Shown piece by piece: positions 34,421 through 45,516 of a stretch of DNA of 64,000 nt. The stretch is taken from positions 49,683,391 to 49,747,390 of the forward strand of contig CM054179.1 of NCBI GenBank assembly GCA_028829895.1. Reading direction: 5' to 3'. The DNA comes from Sinotaia quadrata (lineage: Eukaryota; Mollusca; Gastropoda; Architaenioglossa; Viviparidae). The translations under genes were made by a program, and so were the position numbers. The notes below the pieces were generated by a model. It made no database searches, was not told the DNA's origin, and saw only the letters and a program-made list of their open reading frames with translations. Positions within the stretch are counted from its first letter, which is position 1, and the number at the start of each line of letters is the position of its first letter.

Positions 34421-34708
34421 TCAGTCTGTTGTGTGGTGTCTACATGAGTTGAAATAAAGGGCAATGTAAAACAACCAGACGCGTTGCCATCTCTGTTGTG
34501 TGGTGTCTACATGAGTTGAAATAAAGGGCAATGTAAAAAAACCAGACGTGTTGTTATCTCTGTTGTGTGGTGTCTACATGAGTTAAAATAAAGGGCAATG
34601 TAAAACAACCAGACTGTTGCCATCTCTGTTGTGTGGTGTCTACATGAGTTGAAAGAATGGGCAATGTAAAACAACCAGTCGTGTTGCCATCTCTGTTGTG
34701 TGGTGAGA
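34421..34708. repeat. 67-bp minisatellite, about 4 copies
   Basis: The unit contains ctctgttgtgtggtgtctac followed by atgagttgaaataaagggca. Spacing is 66-67 bases. Confidence 0.96.
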
Positions 34709-35280
34709 AGTTTTCTACCTATGGAAAGATTGTGTGACAGTGAATATTTTAATTTAATGTTGTGGAAGAGAGAAAACTTTTACAGCGCCACGTATCCGCC
34801 AAGTGAGAGAGACGATTGGTGTTTGCTGGAGGATCATTAATAAAATAAATTTAAATTCTCATTACTTGTAATTAGTTATCAGTGATTAATTAATTAAATC
34901 ACCATAATTATTAACTAAGTGGCGTTGGTTTCACACGGCTCTTGCAGACACTCCCCAAACAGGTGGTGGTGGTTACGATGACATTTTACGTCACCACTGG
35001 AACTTTCGTGGATCATTTCATCATAAGACGTTCTCTGATCCGTAGTGCTCCAATGGGACCTCCTCCCTTCACGAGAATTCAGGAAAGGCTGGCGGTGGTG
35101 TTGCAGTTGGGGTTTGGTTTAGTGCTTGTTCAAAGTTGGCAGTTGTTGGTGGGGTTTTGTTGCATGCTCAGCGGTGGCACGACCGTAGTTGAAGAAGATT
35201 TTAAAAAATAAATATATGGTTGTTTTAATTGTTTAAAGCTGCTGCCTTTAGTGGGGTCTGTTTTTCTGATGTTGTTGGTG
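34709..35280. other. Unique DNA, no gene supported
   Basis: The 89-codon frame at 34942-35211 (GT-rich strand) has no recognisable domain. Nothing else is evident. Confidence 0.5.
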
Positions 35281-35600
35281 GTGTGGTTGTTTTCTTGTTT
35301 GACTAGTACAATTAAAAAATATATAATGTTGATATAGTGCGTGTTTGTTGTCTTGTTTCACTAGGTGCAATTAAAAAAAAATATATAGTGTTGATATAGT
35401 GCGTGTTTGTTGTCTTGTTTCACTAGGTGCAATTAAAAAAAAATATATAGTGTTGATATAGTGCGTGTTTGTTGTCTTGTTTCACTAGGTGCAATTAAAA
35501 AAAAATATATAGTGTTGATATAGTGCGTGTTTGTTGTCTTGTTTCACTAGGTGCAATTTAAAAAAAATATATAGTGTTGATATAGTGCGTGTTTGTTGCA
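35281..35600. repeat. 62-bp minisatellite, about 5 copies
   Basis: The unit contains gtgtttgttgtcttgtttca followed by ctaggtgcaattaaaaaaaa and tatatagtgttgatatagtg. Spacing is 62 bases. The first unit is diverged. Confidence 0.96.
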
Positions 35601-35712
35601 GGTAGCATGTGAGAGCTTCGTGAATATTTCTTTTTTTGCGAATTTTTTTTTTTTTTTTTGGTGGGGGGTACAGCAGAGTATTAGTTGAAAAGTAGTTGAA
35701 GTGTTGTGATTT

Positions 35713-35945
35713 CTTTCTATGAGGTATTGTAAACAGGAGGTGAGGAAGTGATTCGGTTCTCTTTCTATGAGGTATTGTAAACAGGAGGTGAGGAAGTGAT
35801 TCGGTTCTCTTTCTATGAGGTATTGTAAACAAGAGGTGAGGAAGTGATTCGGTTCTCTTTCTATGAGGTATTGTAAACAGGAGGTGAGGAAGTGATTCGG
35901 TTCTCTTTCTATGAGGTATTGTAAACAGGAGGTGAGGAAGTGATT
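35713..35945. repeat. 48-bp minisatellite, about 5 copies
   Basis: The unit is ctttctatgaggtattgtaa, acaggaggtgaggaagtgat, tcggttct. Spacing is exactly 48 bases. It follows the unrelated 62-bp array after a poly-T run (35641-35661). Confidence 0.97.
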
Positions 35946-36820
35946 TACTGTGCTGTCAATGTTGCAGTGTGTGATTGGTTTAGGTTGCCCACTTCGGTGA
36001 TGGAGTCTGAAGGTTGCTTTTAGTCTGAGTCTAAATATGGCTGTTTTAGTTTGAGTGGCTGTGGAGGGGGAGGTTATGTTTTTTTCATCAAACGATTGTT
36101 TATAGCTGTAATAATTTCCGCAGTGTAGATGGATGATAAAAATGTATTGGATAGTACCATTTTAATGGCCACCAGTTCTGCAGTCATGAGTGAGTGGAGT
36201 GGGGTGAGTTTGTAGGTGTATAGGCAGTTAGGCCGTGAGGGTTGCTGAACCTGTGCCTGTCTTTTATTGATCCATCTGTGTATATTTTGATGTGGACTTG
36301 GGTAATATTTGTTGATGTGCTCTGATGCTATTTTTTAATTTTTTTTGGTGGGTGCACGTTCTTTTTTTTTTTTTTTTTTGATACCTAGGAGTGATGTGTC
36401 AACTGGAGGATGTTTACTTGCCATATAGGGGATGATTGCTAAGGGGTATTTCTATGAGTATGTTATTGAGTTTTAGCTGATTTAGAAGCACGTTTCATAG
36501 CAGTTATATTTTGAGCACGCGACCGCTCCTTAAGACAGGAAGGAAAACCCAGACTAAAAGTCCACTATGGATAATTTCTGTTTGTTGATTTGTTTTCAAT
36601 TCTCAATTACAGCTAAATGTCTAGGAGTTATATAACAAATCAAATATAAAATGAACCTACTGTGATTATGCGATAATACACAACCTTTTCCTAATATGTA
36701 ATCTAAAGATTGAACTAAACTAAAATAAAATACCATGGCAATACGCATCATAAAACGAATATATCAATTAAAAGTACAAACAATTTCCTTTCTAAATATA
36801 TAAACTGCTAATACAATGAA
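35946..36820. other. Unique DNA, no gene recognised
   Basis: GT-rich to about 36480, then AT-rich. A poly-T tract is near 36361-36380. Confidence 0.55.
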
Positions 36821-36924
36821 CAAGTACATCAGACAGCAAGTACATCAGACAACAAGTACATCAGACAACAAGTACATCAGACAGCAAGTACATCAGACAA
36901 CAAGTACATCAGACAGCAAGTACT
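36821..36924. repeat. 16-bp minisatellite, 6.5 copies
   Basis: The unit is caagtacatcagacag or caagtacatcagacaa. The g/a variants alternate irregularly. Confidence 0.97.
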
Positions 36925-37506
36925 GATCAAAGCGTATACCCTCGCAATGTACATTACGTAACATGGACACAATACACAGAGCACCACGCGGCAGAAAAGC
37001 GAACTCCCCGACCCCAAGCTGTAAATCTACTAGCCAGTGCCAGAGGTAAGATTTCAGAGATAGGCTCTGCAGGCCGCAGTGAACACACACAAAATAAATA
37101 CATTAGACTCAGGGGTGGTGCGAGAGCATTTATAAATACAACAATAACTTATAAAACGGTTTTATAGTTATATACTGTTCATAACTAAAATTCATTTTGC
37201 AACGTTCATATTATTAAGACAGTAAATCAATTTCTTACTACGTTTGTTAAGATTTTAAAATATTCTACCTTCCTGCATTTGTTAACTAATTCATTAAATA
37301 ATTCATTCCTTTATTATTCATTCAAAGTAGTATGTCACCTGATCAATCATTATATCTATTCACTGGTCCAGTTAAGTCATTTTGTCATCGACATATTACG
37401 AGGTAATTAGCTGTGAGAAAAATAGTTGAGTTCTGGCAGTGAGTTCGCTAGATAAAAGTATTAGATCAATTCGGCACAAGTAAAAGAAGGTACTGAACAC
37501 ACAAGA
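36925..37506. other. Unique DNA, no gene recognised
   Basis: The minus-strand frame 36893-37090 has no domain. AT-rich after 37110. Confidence 0.55.
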
Positions 37507-37745
37507 TAGAAAGCTCATTAACTTACTAGATGAAAGGAGATACTCAACCACTAGATGGAAAGCCCATTAACTTACTAGATGAAGGGAGGTACTCAACAGC
37601 TAGATGAAAGTCCATTAAATTACTAGACGAAGGGAGGTACTCAACGACTAAATGGAAAGCCCATTAATTTATTTGACGAAGGGAGGTACTCAACTAGTAG
37701 ATGGAAAGTCCATTAACTTACTAGACGAAAGGGGATACTCACCAA
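37507..37745. repeat. 49-bp minisatellite, about 5 copies
   Basis: The unit contains aaagcccattaacttactag followed by atgaagggaggtactcaac. Spacing is about 49 bases, with substitutions in each copy. Confidence 0.93.
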
Positions 37746-37794
37746 ACGCACTAGAAAGAAAGCTGATTGAAGAAACTAGGTAAAAGGAAGTTAC

Positions 37795-37918
37795 TAGATG
37801 CATTAGATGGAATATCTATTATGCCACTAGATGGAAAGTCCATTATGCCACTAGATGGAATGTCCATTATACCACTAGATGGAATATCCTTTATGCCACT
37901 AGATAGAAAGTCTATTGA
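37795..37918. repeat. 24-bp minisatellite, about 5 copies
   Basis: The unit is gccactagatggaaagtcca plus ttat. It shares the word actagatggaaagtccatta with the neighbouring 49-bp array, so it was probably derived from it. It keeps a frame open (repeating IMPLDGKS-like octapeptide), but the minus strand is open too. Confidence 0.95.
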
Positions 37919-37948
37919 ACATATTAGGTTAAAGGTGTTACTGAAAGC

Positions 37949-38200
37949 ATTAATGCTGTACCACTCCGATATTACACAAAACTGGCCGTTATTCTTTTTA
38001 CTGTTTAGCATTAGTGCTGCACCACCCCGATATTACACAAAACTGGCCGTTATTCTTTTTACTGTTTAGCATTAGTGCTGTACCACCCCGATATTACACA
38101 AAACTGGCCGTTATTCTTTTTACTGTTTAGCATTAGTGCTGTACCACCCCAATATTACACAAACTGGCTGCTATTCTTTTACAGTTTAACATTAGTGCTG
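37949..38200. repeat. 61-bp minisatellite, about 4 copies
   Basis: The unit contains actggccgttattcttttta, ctgtttagcattagtgctgt and accaccccgatattacacaa. Spacing is 61 bases, and the last copy is diverged. Confidence 0.96.
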
Positions 38201-39429
38201 CATTGTAGATCAGCCAGGTTGGAACCTCTTTACGAAAATATGTCCATGCTTTCCCCACGACGCCCTCTTGCCCGCATTCCCTAATGACTCACTTTGTAAT
38301 TATTCTTGTACATCTGGACAATTAACCAACACTGAGATTAGAGCCTTCAAAACATGAGAGATATTGACACGGTAACATGAGACTCTCTGATAACGCATTA
38401 TCGCTTGGTAAGCAATTAGTTTCTTTTATCGGATATTTTGGGCTGGCCAAAACTGTGGAGACATTTCTAGCGGCTTACTCAACAGGAATGAAGAATTATC
38501 AGGATACCTACATTTTCCAAACAGACCAGGGAAAATAAAATAATATTGTTTAGCATTCCGTGAATGAGATGGGTACAAGACGTTTTCTTCAAGAGGTCAT
38601 ATAGATTGCATTTATAAGCTTGTTCTCTTATTTAACTCAGACAGTCCCCATAACAAACTCTTGCGTATTGAGAAAGGCAACTTTTCAATCTGGTCTTTAA
38701 AAAAGTACGTTAATTTGTTTATTAACACTACTGACATCGATTATTTTATTTCATTTATTATCATTTTAGTCGGAAATACTGCTGTAGATGGAAGCTAATC
38801 TATGCTAGGTCTGAAATGGATCAGAATTATATCAAGTATCACAGAGACTATTTGTGTAATCCTATTTAGAATGATACCCTATTTTTAAAGCTATTGGTGT
38901 AGCCCTTAATCAGAATATCTGTACTTTTACCGTATTATACAACTTGAAATCTGTTGAGGAAATAAATAAATAAATGTAACAGAAATGCCTAACGCACTGC
39001 CTATCGAATACATAAATTTATTAATCAGCAATTCAACCATGTCAACATCAACACATAGAGAGCGTTAATGGAATAACAGCCACAACTCTGCAAGGAGGTT
39101 CAGTTTCATAGTGATAAAAATTGTTTACCACTAGATGACAATAACGCATTTTAATGCTTAATTACCGTACTTTATTCAACAAACATGGATTTGTTAACTT
39201 GCATTTCTTAGGTAGACAATTTCATTTTAATGTATGTTTTAGAGTTTTTTAAACATTGCATAACGTCCATTCTTTATACAGATCTTGTCACCAATTGGAG
39301 CATAATGTTTGATTTTTATATTTTGATTATCTTGATGGTGATTGTTGGGCTGCTTAAAAATATGTGGCGATGAATGTGATGGCTATAGGGATGATAACGA
39401 CTACTGAAAATAGTGACATTGATGAAGAA
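38201..39429. other. Unique AT-rich DNA, no gene recognised
   Basis: No supported exon or repeat. Confidence 0.55.
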
Positions 39430-40530
39430 TAAAACAGTAAAATTAAACAACAACAACAAAGAAACGTCAGTTGACGTGGAAACTACAAAAACGATACTGA
39501 GCAAAATATAAAAGAAATCAATAATAAGTACCAAAAGCAACAAACAAACGATTGAAGAATTAACAAATGACCAATGCACACCAAATACCAAAATAAGAAA
39601 CATTAAACACCATCACCACTAACATCAAAATAAGTAATAATGGTTACCTGCAAAAACGATTAACACCATCAATAACAATCGGATCAAACGACCAATACCG
39701 TCAATAACAAATTTATATATTAACAATACCTACCGAACACTAACACATGCCTACCGATAAAAATAAACTTATAAATATCACCACTACCAAGTACTGGGAA
39801 CAGAAAACAAGCATCATTAGTTTAAAAAAAACACACAAAAAACCCCGTAAAATAATTTCAGCATTAACAAGCATCACCTCCAGCAACAATATTGAGGAGG
39901 AGTAAATTTGCCCAATCCCTATTTTTAAACTTAACTGTTATATAAATTGTTAAATGTCACAGACCTTGGGCCCTGCTTATGATGATATTTTTGTAAGTGC
40001 AAAGAATTGGACTCAAAGAATTAAACAACTCAGCTGGAGAATGTGCTAGAAACTTGCTGATGTAATTTAAACCAGTTTGAGATGGATGAGTACTTTTTAT
40101 TATCCAATAGTTATAATTTACATTTATTGTTGATACATAGACCACTCGTGTTAGCTTGCCTTACTTTCATGTTATATGTTGTAGTCTGTCACCTGTATTT
40201 ACTTACTAACCTAGTTGTATGTATCGGGGGTTTGAGCTGTCTTCTAGAACTATCACTCGTCTACTCTACATTGTCTCTATCACTCATCTTTCTAACACGT
40301 GTGGCCAGCCAGAAGGTGTGTTTGGGGGATTAGCCTAACATCTTGTTCATCTCCTACCAAAACGTAACACAACTAACAGTAACAGCAATCAACAGAGCGG
40401 CAAAAGCCACCATCAACAAACAGTACAACTGACAGCTACAACCAACAGTAACAGCAATCAACAATCAACGAACAGTACAACTCATCATGAATAAAAACAT
40501 CAAAGCACAAAACAAAAGCAAAGAAACAAC
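39430..40530. repeat. A/C-rich low-complexity strand (AAC/ATC words), interrupted by dispersed repeat copy 3
   Basis: 39430-39885 and 40365-40530 are strikingly rich in A and C on the plus strand, built from words like aacaacaacaaa, caccatcaataacaa and cagtaacagcaatcaaca. A 75-85-base block repeats around 40375 and 40450. 40128-40364 is unique. Confidence 0.7.
39893..40127 (+). repeat. Dispersed repeat family, copy 3 (short form)
   Basis: It begins gaggaggagtaaatttgccc and contains gcttatgatgatattt, gatgtaatttaaaccagttt and ttttattatccaatagttat. It matches the first 220 bases of copies 1 and 2. It carries a small internal duplication around caaagaatt. It ends where the long copies continue. 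Confidence 0.87.
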
Positions 40531-40630
40531 AAATAATGATGATGAGGAGGATGGTGAGTGTGACAACTACGACAATTATGGTGGTGATTATAATGATGGC
40601 GATAACGACGACGATGATGATGATTGGAAC
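40531..40630. repeat. GAT/GAC-rich triplet tract
   Basis: Impure run of gat, gac and gag triplets from gatgatgaggaggatggtga to gacgatgatgatgattgg. The frame at 40536-40790 starts inside it and is not supported. Confidence 0.8.
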
Positions 40631-41501
40631 GAACTCTCTTGAAAACTCAGACCATTCACAGTATAACAGCTTTCACTGGGGGAAAATCTTACAAAGTGTA
40701 ATGTTTATGTGCAACACTAGTCTTTACTTTCGAGATCTTCTCTATTTATTTTTCTGGATTTCACATCTGGTACTTTCGAAAGTGTCCTAGATTAAGCTGT
40801 AAATTATCCCCCTTGAGTGTCACACATTCGTTTAGCACTCTGTTATTAATATGCATTAGTGTAAATGTTATACGTATGTGTTACTTGATGTGTATATTAT
40901 TATTGTGTACTACTGTGCATATTATGTTCATTTTGTATTCCTATATTATTGCATGTTTATTTAACTATTATAGAGAGCTTTCTTCACATAAATCGCTCTT
41001 ATAAGCCAGCATTTTTATTATTATTATCCGAAACAAATCAGTAAATTTGTCTAGCGTTCCAGATGTTGGTTCGTCCATTGTTCTTGTCAGGCGACCAAGT
41101 GCAAACTTAATGAAACTCCATGACGGCTGTGTGAAAACTTTGTTGTACTTAATTGTAACGTTAGTGGTTGTGCACACGTTTTACGGATGAGTGCTCTTTC
41201 ATAGCGGGTCATGCGGAGCTATCGACGCCCCTACTTTTAAATTGGGATTGATGTTGCATGTGATCGCCTGATGCTCGACGGGAATAAGCGAGGGGATAAT
41301 GCCGTGACTCACACCCAGCAAGTCCACTATTAATGAAAGTTTAAGTTCAGTCAGAAAATTATTAATTTTGAGTCATAAAAGAACACGCCTCACGGAAGTT
41401 CGTATCAATAAACATACTGGTGAATTAATCCAACCACGGGCAATCTTGACTGAGACTGAAAGATGAGGGGTGGGGTGAGGTGATGTACTAGTGCAAACGA
41501 A

Positions 41502-41502
<1 letters not shown>
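40631..41502. other. Unique DNA, no gene recognised
   Basis: No domain in the frames at 40813-41177. Nothing else is evident. Confidence 0.55.

Positions 41503-41545
<43 letters not shown>
41503..41545. repeat. (GT)n microsatellite
   Basis: Pure GT run of about 21 units. Confidence 0.98.
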
Positions 41546-41547
<2 letters not shown>

Positions 41548-42164
41548 GGAAATAGCGCTGTGATTTATCGTCAAACAGGGAGGACTAATAGTAGACCCTT
41601 TTCTCCTGACCAATCAAAGATAAGATTAATTATAGACCCATTTTCTAACGAATCAAATGTGCACACAACTTAAAACCAACAAGCCCACACTAACAAGCAT
41701 GGCCCTGAAGCGGTGTTTCGGCTTAATTTATTTATTCTTCAATTAAAAGTATAAACATAATACAACTAACCTAACCCATTGTTGTTGGCGAATACAAGCA
41801 TACAACTATTAAGTCAATGGTAGTCGAAATTACTAAGTAGAGCAAATAGGTAGTACTACTGCCAGATACGTTTTCGAGTCAACCACAAAATCCATTTATC
41901 ATCAATTTTTTAATTTATTTTGGAGGGAACGCTTCCGGCTTCCGCCGATTTCGCGATGGGTTAAAAAAAAGGGGTGGGTGGGAGGAGAGGAGGGAGTAAC
42001 ACAAAATCCACAGCATGATAAATACTATATAACTGCCATAAAGGACCTTGACCTTGACCATGAATACATTGTCATTGGTCCAGTACTTCATTCGACAGAT
42101 GGGGAAGCGTCGAGACTTAGACGTGTTGGTGAGCGGAACGAGGGTTCTAAGCATTTATCCTCAA
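41546..42164. other. Unique DNA, no gene recognised
   Basis: A G-rich stretch lies at 41971-41993. Overlapping opposite-strand frames at 41915-42214 have no domain. Confidence 0.5.
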
Positions 42165-42715
42165 ACAAGTTCTGTCGAGATCTGACAGTGAAACTATATT
42201 TAGTGTGCTCGTGAGTTTGATAATTTCTTGTCGAGATCTGACAGTGAAACTATAGTTAGTGAGCCAGTGAGTTTGATAATTTCTGTCGAGATCTGAGAGT
42301 GAAACGATATTTAGTGAGCCAGTGAGTTTGATAACTTTCTTGTCAAGATATCTCATTCACTATAGTTATTGAGCCAGTGAATTTGATAATTTCTTGTCGA
42401 GATCTGACATTGAAACTATATTTAGTGAGCCAGTGAGGTTGATCATTTCTTGTGATCTAACAGTGAAACGATATTTAGTGAGCCGGCGGGTTTAATAATT
42501 TCTTGTTGTGATATGACCGGAAAACTATATTTAGTGAGGTTGATAATTTCTTGTCGAGATCTGATAGTGAAACTACATTTAGTGAACTAATGAGTTTGAT
42601 AATTACTTGTCGTGATCTGATAGTGAAACTCTATTTAGTGAAATAATGAGTTTGATAATTTCTTGTCGTGATTGGCAGTGAAACTATAGTTACTGCGCTA
42701 GTGAGTTTGATAAGA
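42165..42715. repeat. 56-bp minisatellite, about 10 copies, diverged
   Basis: The unit contains ttgataatttcttgtcgaga, tctgacagtgaaactatatt and tagtgagccagtgag. Spacing is 54-56 bases. Each copy has its own substitutions and small deletions, so this array is old. Confidence 0.94.
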
Positions 42716-43362
42716 GATTTGCTGACTATGACAAGACTAAAGCGTAAACTTAATTTTTAGCAATCCACTGGAAGCTACAGTGGAAACCAGTCAACAGACC
42801 TTTAGTTTGAATTATGTTAACTGCAATCTGATCCGCTATCACTAACCAAAGATATGAAAGTACTGATAATTTATGGAATATGGATTGCCAAGAACGTTTT
42901 CTCATACTAAGAGACTTTTCAAAAAAGATGTCAATATTTGTCTGTGCTTGTATACGTGAAAGTACAATGTTTTGTGATTAAAAAAATGTTACATCCAAAT
43001 CGCGAAAGCAAACGGAAAATGAAACACTGGATACATATCTTCGACTTGCCACCAGCATTGACCTCGACCTTGACATCCAAACTCTAGTAAAGAAACCCCG
43101 TGTCTCTAGAGTCTAGAACTTCCCATTAGGAGATGCGAATTCCAATGAAATAGCATGTTCGTTGTCATTTTTATTTTAAATTTCTTTTTTGTTGTTGTTG
43201 TTGTTGCTGTCATTCATTTTCCATTCATTGTGTTTAAGACCACTTTGAAGACAGCCAAAAAGACATCAGAAAAAATATGAAAGATTACATTATCACATGA
43301 AGCCTATAAATTTTAAATTTCGGGTTCATCTGGCGCATGGAATGGCAGAATTTGGACCACCC
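42716..43362. other. Unique AT-rich DNA, no gene recognised
   Basis: A short GTT run is at 43190-43210. Nothing else is evident. Confidence 0.55.
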
Positions 43363-43430
43363 TGTGTGTGTGTGATTGTGTGTGTGTGTGTGTGTGTGCG
43401 TGCGTGCGTTTGTGCATGTGCACATATTAC

Positions 43431-43474
<44 letters not shown>
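43363..43474. repeat. Compound GT/GC/AT microsatellite
   Basis: GT run, then gtgcgtgcgtgcg, then an AT run, then a second GT run. The 139-codon frame at 43297-43716 depends on it and is not called. Confidence 0.95.
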
Positions 43475-43477
<3 letters not shown>

Positions 43478-44258
43478 GCAAATACTATTTAGTGATGGAT
43501 GCAAAGATTATATATACTGAGACTGCTTGTAAAATCCACAATCTTTTAACTCGTTGGTGGGGAATTCCGCAGCAATTCACAATTCTTTCTTGGTTTACTT
43601 CGTTTGTGTTGTGTTTTGTTCTCCAACACAAACAGCCTCGACTGTGTGATATGCTGAACTTCTTTTACAATTTTCTCACCAAGTCTCTCATTTCAAAATC
43701 CTGTTCTATTTATTGAAACAGCCGAAACCCTGGTTACGGTCCAAACATTGACAAGGAGCTTACAGATAATTACTATTAAAAGAGAAAAAGAAAACATGAT
43801 AATCCCATTTAACAATTCTTGCTTCTTTCACATGTTCGTTACCTACCTTTTAACACTAACCTGGTTCGTTCATATGAAGTCCAAGTTTGACACTAAGTTC
43901 AAGTAAAATACATCAGGCCACTCAAGTTATGTACATACTATCTCAATGACTTTTACTTTTGTTCACATCCTATTTGTCTGGTACCTACATCTGTTTATCC
44001 TTGGTCGTCGCTCTGCAGCCCTGGTTGTATGAAAGATTATCAGATAGAAATAATGGGGTCAAGTTACTTACGTTCGACTCTACTGTCAAATTCATCACTC
44101 TGGTTATCTCGCTGTCTTATCACTCTCAGATGTTATTACAGCAGAAACCGAGTAGAGCACAAACATAAACGGGTCCTGCGACCATGTTCACTCTGAGTGA
44201 TAACTGATACTGTTGTCTGGACAATAATGGCTGCATCATTACGTCCGCACCTGCACCG
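43475..44258. other. Unique DNA, no gene recognised
   Basis: Downstream of the GT tract a frame continues to 43716 without any family signature. Nothing else is supported. Confidence 0.5.
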
Positions 44259-44356
44259 TTATATGACCTCATATTTCCAATATGACAATGTTAGTCGCCT
44301 ACACCCATTATACGACCTCACATTTCCAGCATGACAATATTAGCCGCCTACACTAA
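44259..44356. repeat. 49-bp direct duplication
   Basis: ttatatgacctcatatttcc (44259) and ttatacgacctcacatttcc (44308), each followed by agcatgacaatattag-type sequence. Confidence 0.92.
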
Positions 44357-44483
44357 TCAAGCGTAGCAGTCCTTACCACTTTCTGTGGAAGAAAGGTGAA
44401 GGTAATGATCATAGACCTTGAACCCTTGGACGCATATGTATCGTACACACATACAAACATACGTACATATCTACACACATACC

Positions 44484-44486
<3 letters not shown>

Positions 44487-44541
<55 letters not shown>
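44487..44541. repeat. (AC)n microsatellite
   Basis: Pure AC run of about 27 units. Confidence 0.98.
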
Positions 44542-44545
<4 letters not shown>

Positions 44546-45063
44546 CACACATACACAATATGTATTTATCCATCAAACTATTCATCTGTCGGTCTTACTT
44601 ATCTCTAACAAGTTTGCTTTTTCATTCTTCCATCATTTTATCTATATCTAAATATATAAACACAGGCACATTTCAGACTCAAGCAAGCATTCATATTTGA
44701 TATTAAGAGAATTTGTCTGTATGCTTATCTTCTAAGCCCTAGGCAAAGACAGTGATTACGCGAGTTGAATGCACAATAAATGAATGTGTTCTTATATAAT
44801 TTATGACTCCTATACTCTTTAAAAAACCATTCAATTCTAGAGAAAGGTTGTTTACATCCCCTAAGGAATAGATTGTCAATCGCAAGCTTCTCGATACGTG
44901 TTTATCTTTTCGGGTGTTTTTTTGCCTGATATCATGACGGAATGAATTCATCATTTTATGGCTGAATTAATCCGGAATCTCTAAAGCTTTTAAACATTTA
45001 CCCACCACAGAACTGTGTCGACTGCGCTTCAGGAACTGAAAGCCATTTATCAACATTAAACAC

Positions 45064-45213
45064 TGCGAAATGTCGACGCTTATTGTGCAGAGCGATGTGT
45101 AGAGAAGTAGAGCGAAATGGTGACGCATATAGTGCAGAGTGATGTGTAGAGAAGTAGAGCGAAATGGTGACGCATATAGTGCAGAGTGATGTGTAGAGAA
45201 GTAGAGTGAAATG
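45064..45213. repeat. 47-bp minisatellite, about 3 copies
   Basis: The unit contains gcgaaatggtgacgcatata followed by gtgcagagtgatgtgtagag. Spacing is 47 bases. Confidence 0.95.
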
Positions 45214-45451
45214 GAGCAGTTGGAAGTTGTGTGTGTATGTGTAGAGATTTTTTTTTACCGCTGAGTTTGGCAACTCCCTATTGTTTCTGTTCAAGACAAG
45301 AAATGTCAATTTTCAATAAAGCTAAGTCCCGTGATTCAAGGCCCGAGCAAACGAAGGAATATTGGCCAAGTTGAAAATAAACAACAAATAGGTGTGTTCA
45401 TGAAAGTTAGGTTATAAATAATTGAACACTTTTTCTTACACAGATATACCG

Positions 45452-45467
45452 CACACGCGCGCGCGCA

Positions 45468-45514
<47 letters not shown>
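45452..45514. repeat. CG/CA alternating tract
   Basis: A short CG run, then cgcacgcacgcacgcacgca, then a pure CA run. It is strictly alternating purine-pyrimidine over about 60 bases, a form that favours Z-DNA. Confidence 0.97.

Positions 45515-45516
<2 letters not shown>

Noticed and set aside
37767..38069. 100-codon frame with octapeptide repeat of IMPLDGKS type
   Set aside because: Produced by the 24-base array, with a matching open frame on the minus strand, and it runs into the unrelated 61-bp array.
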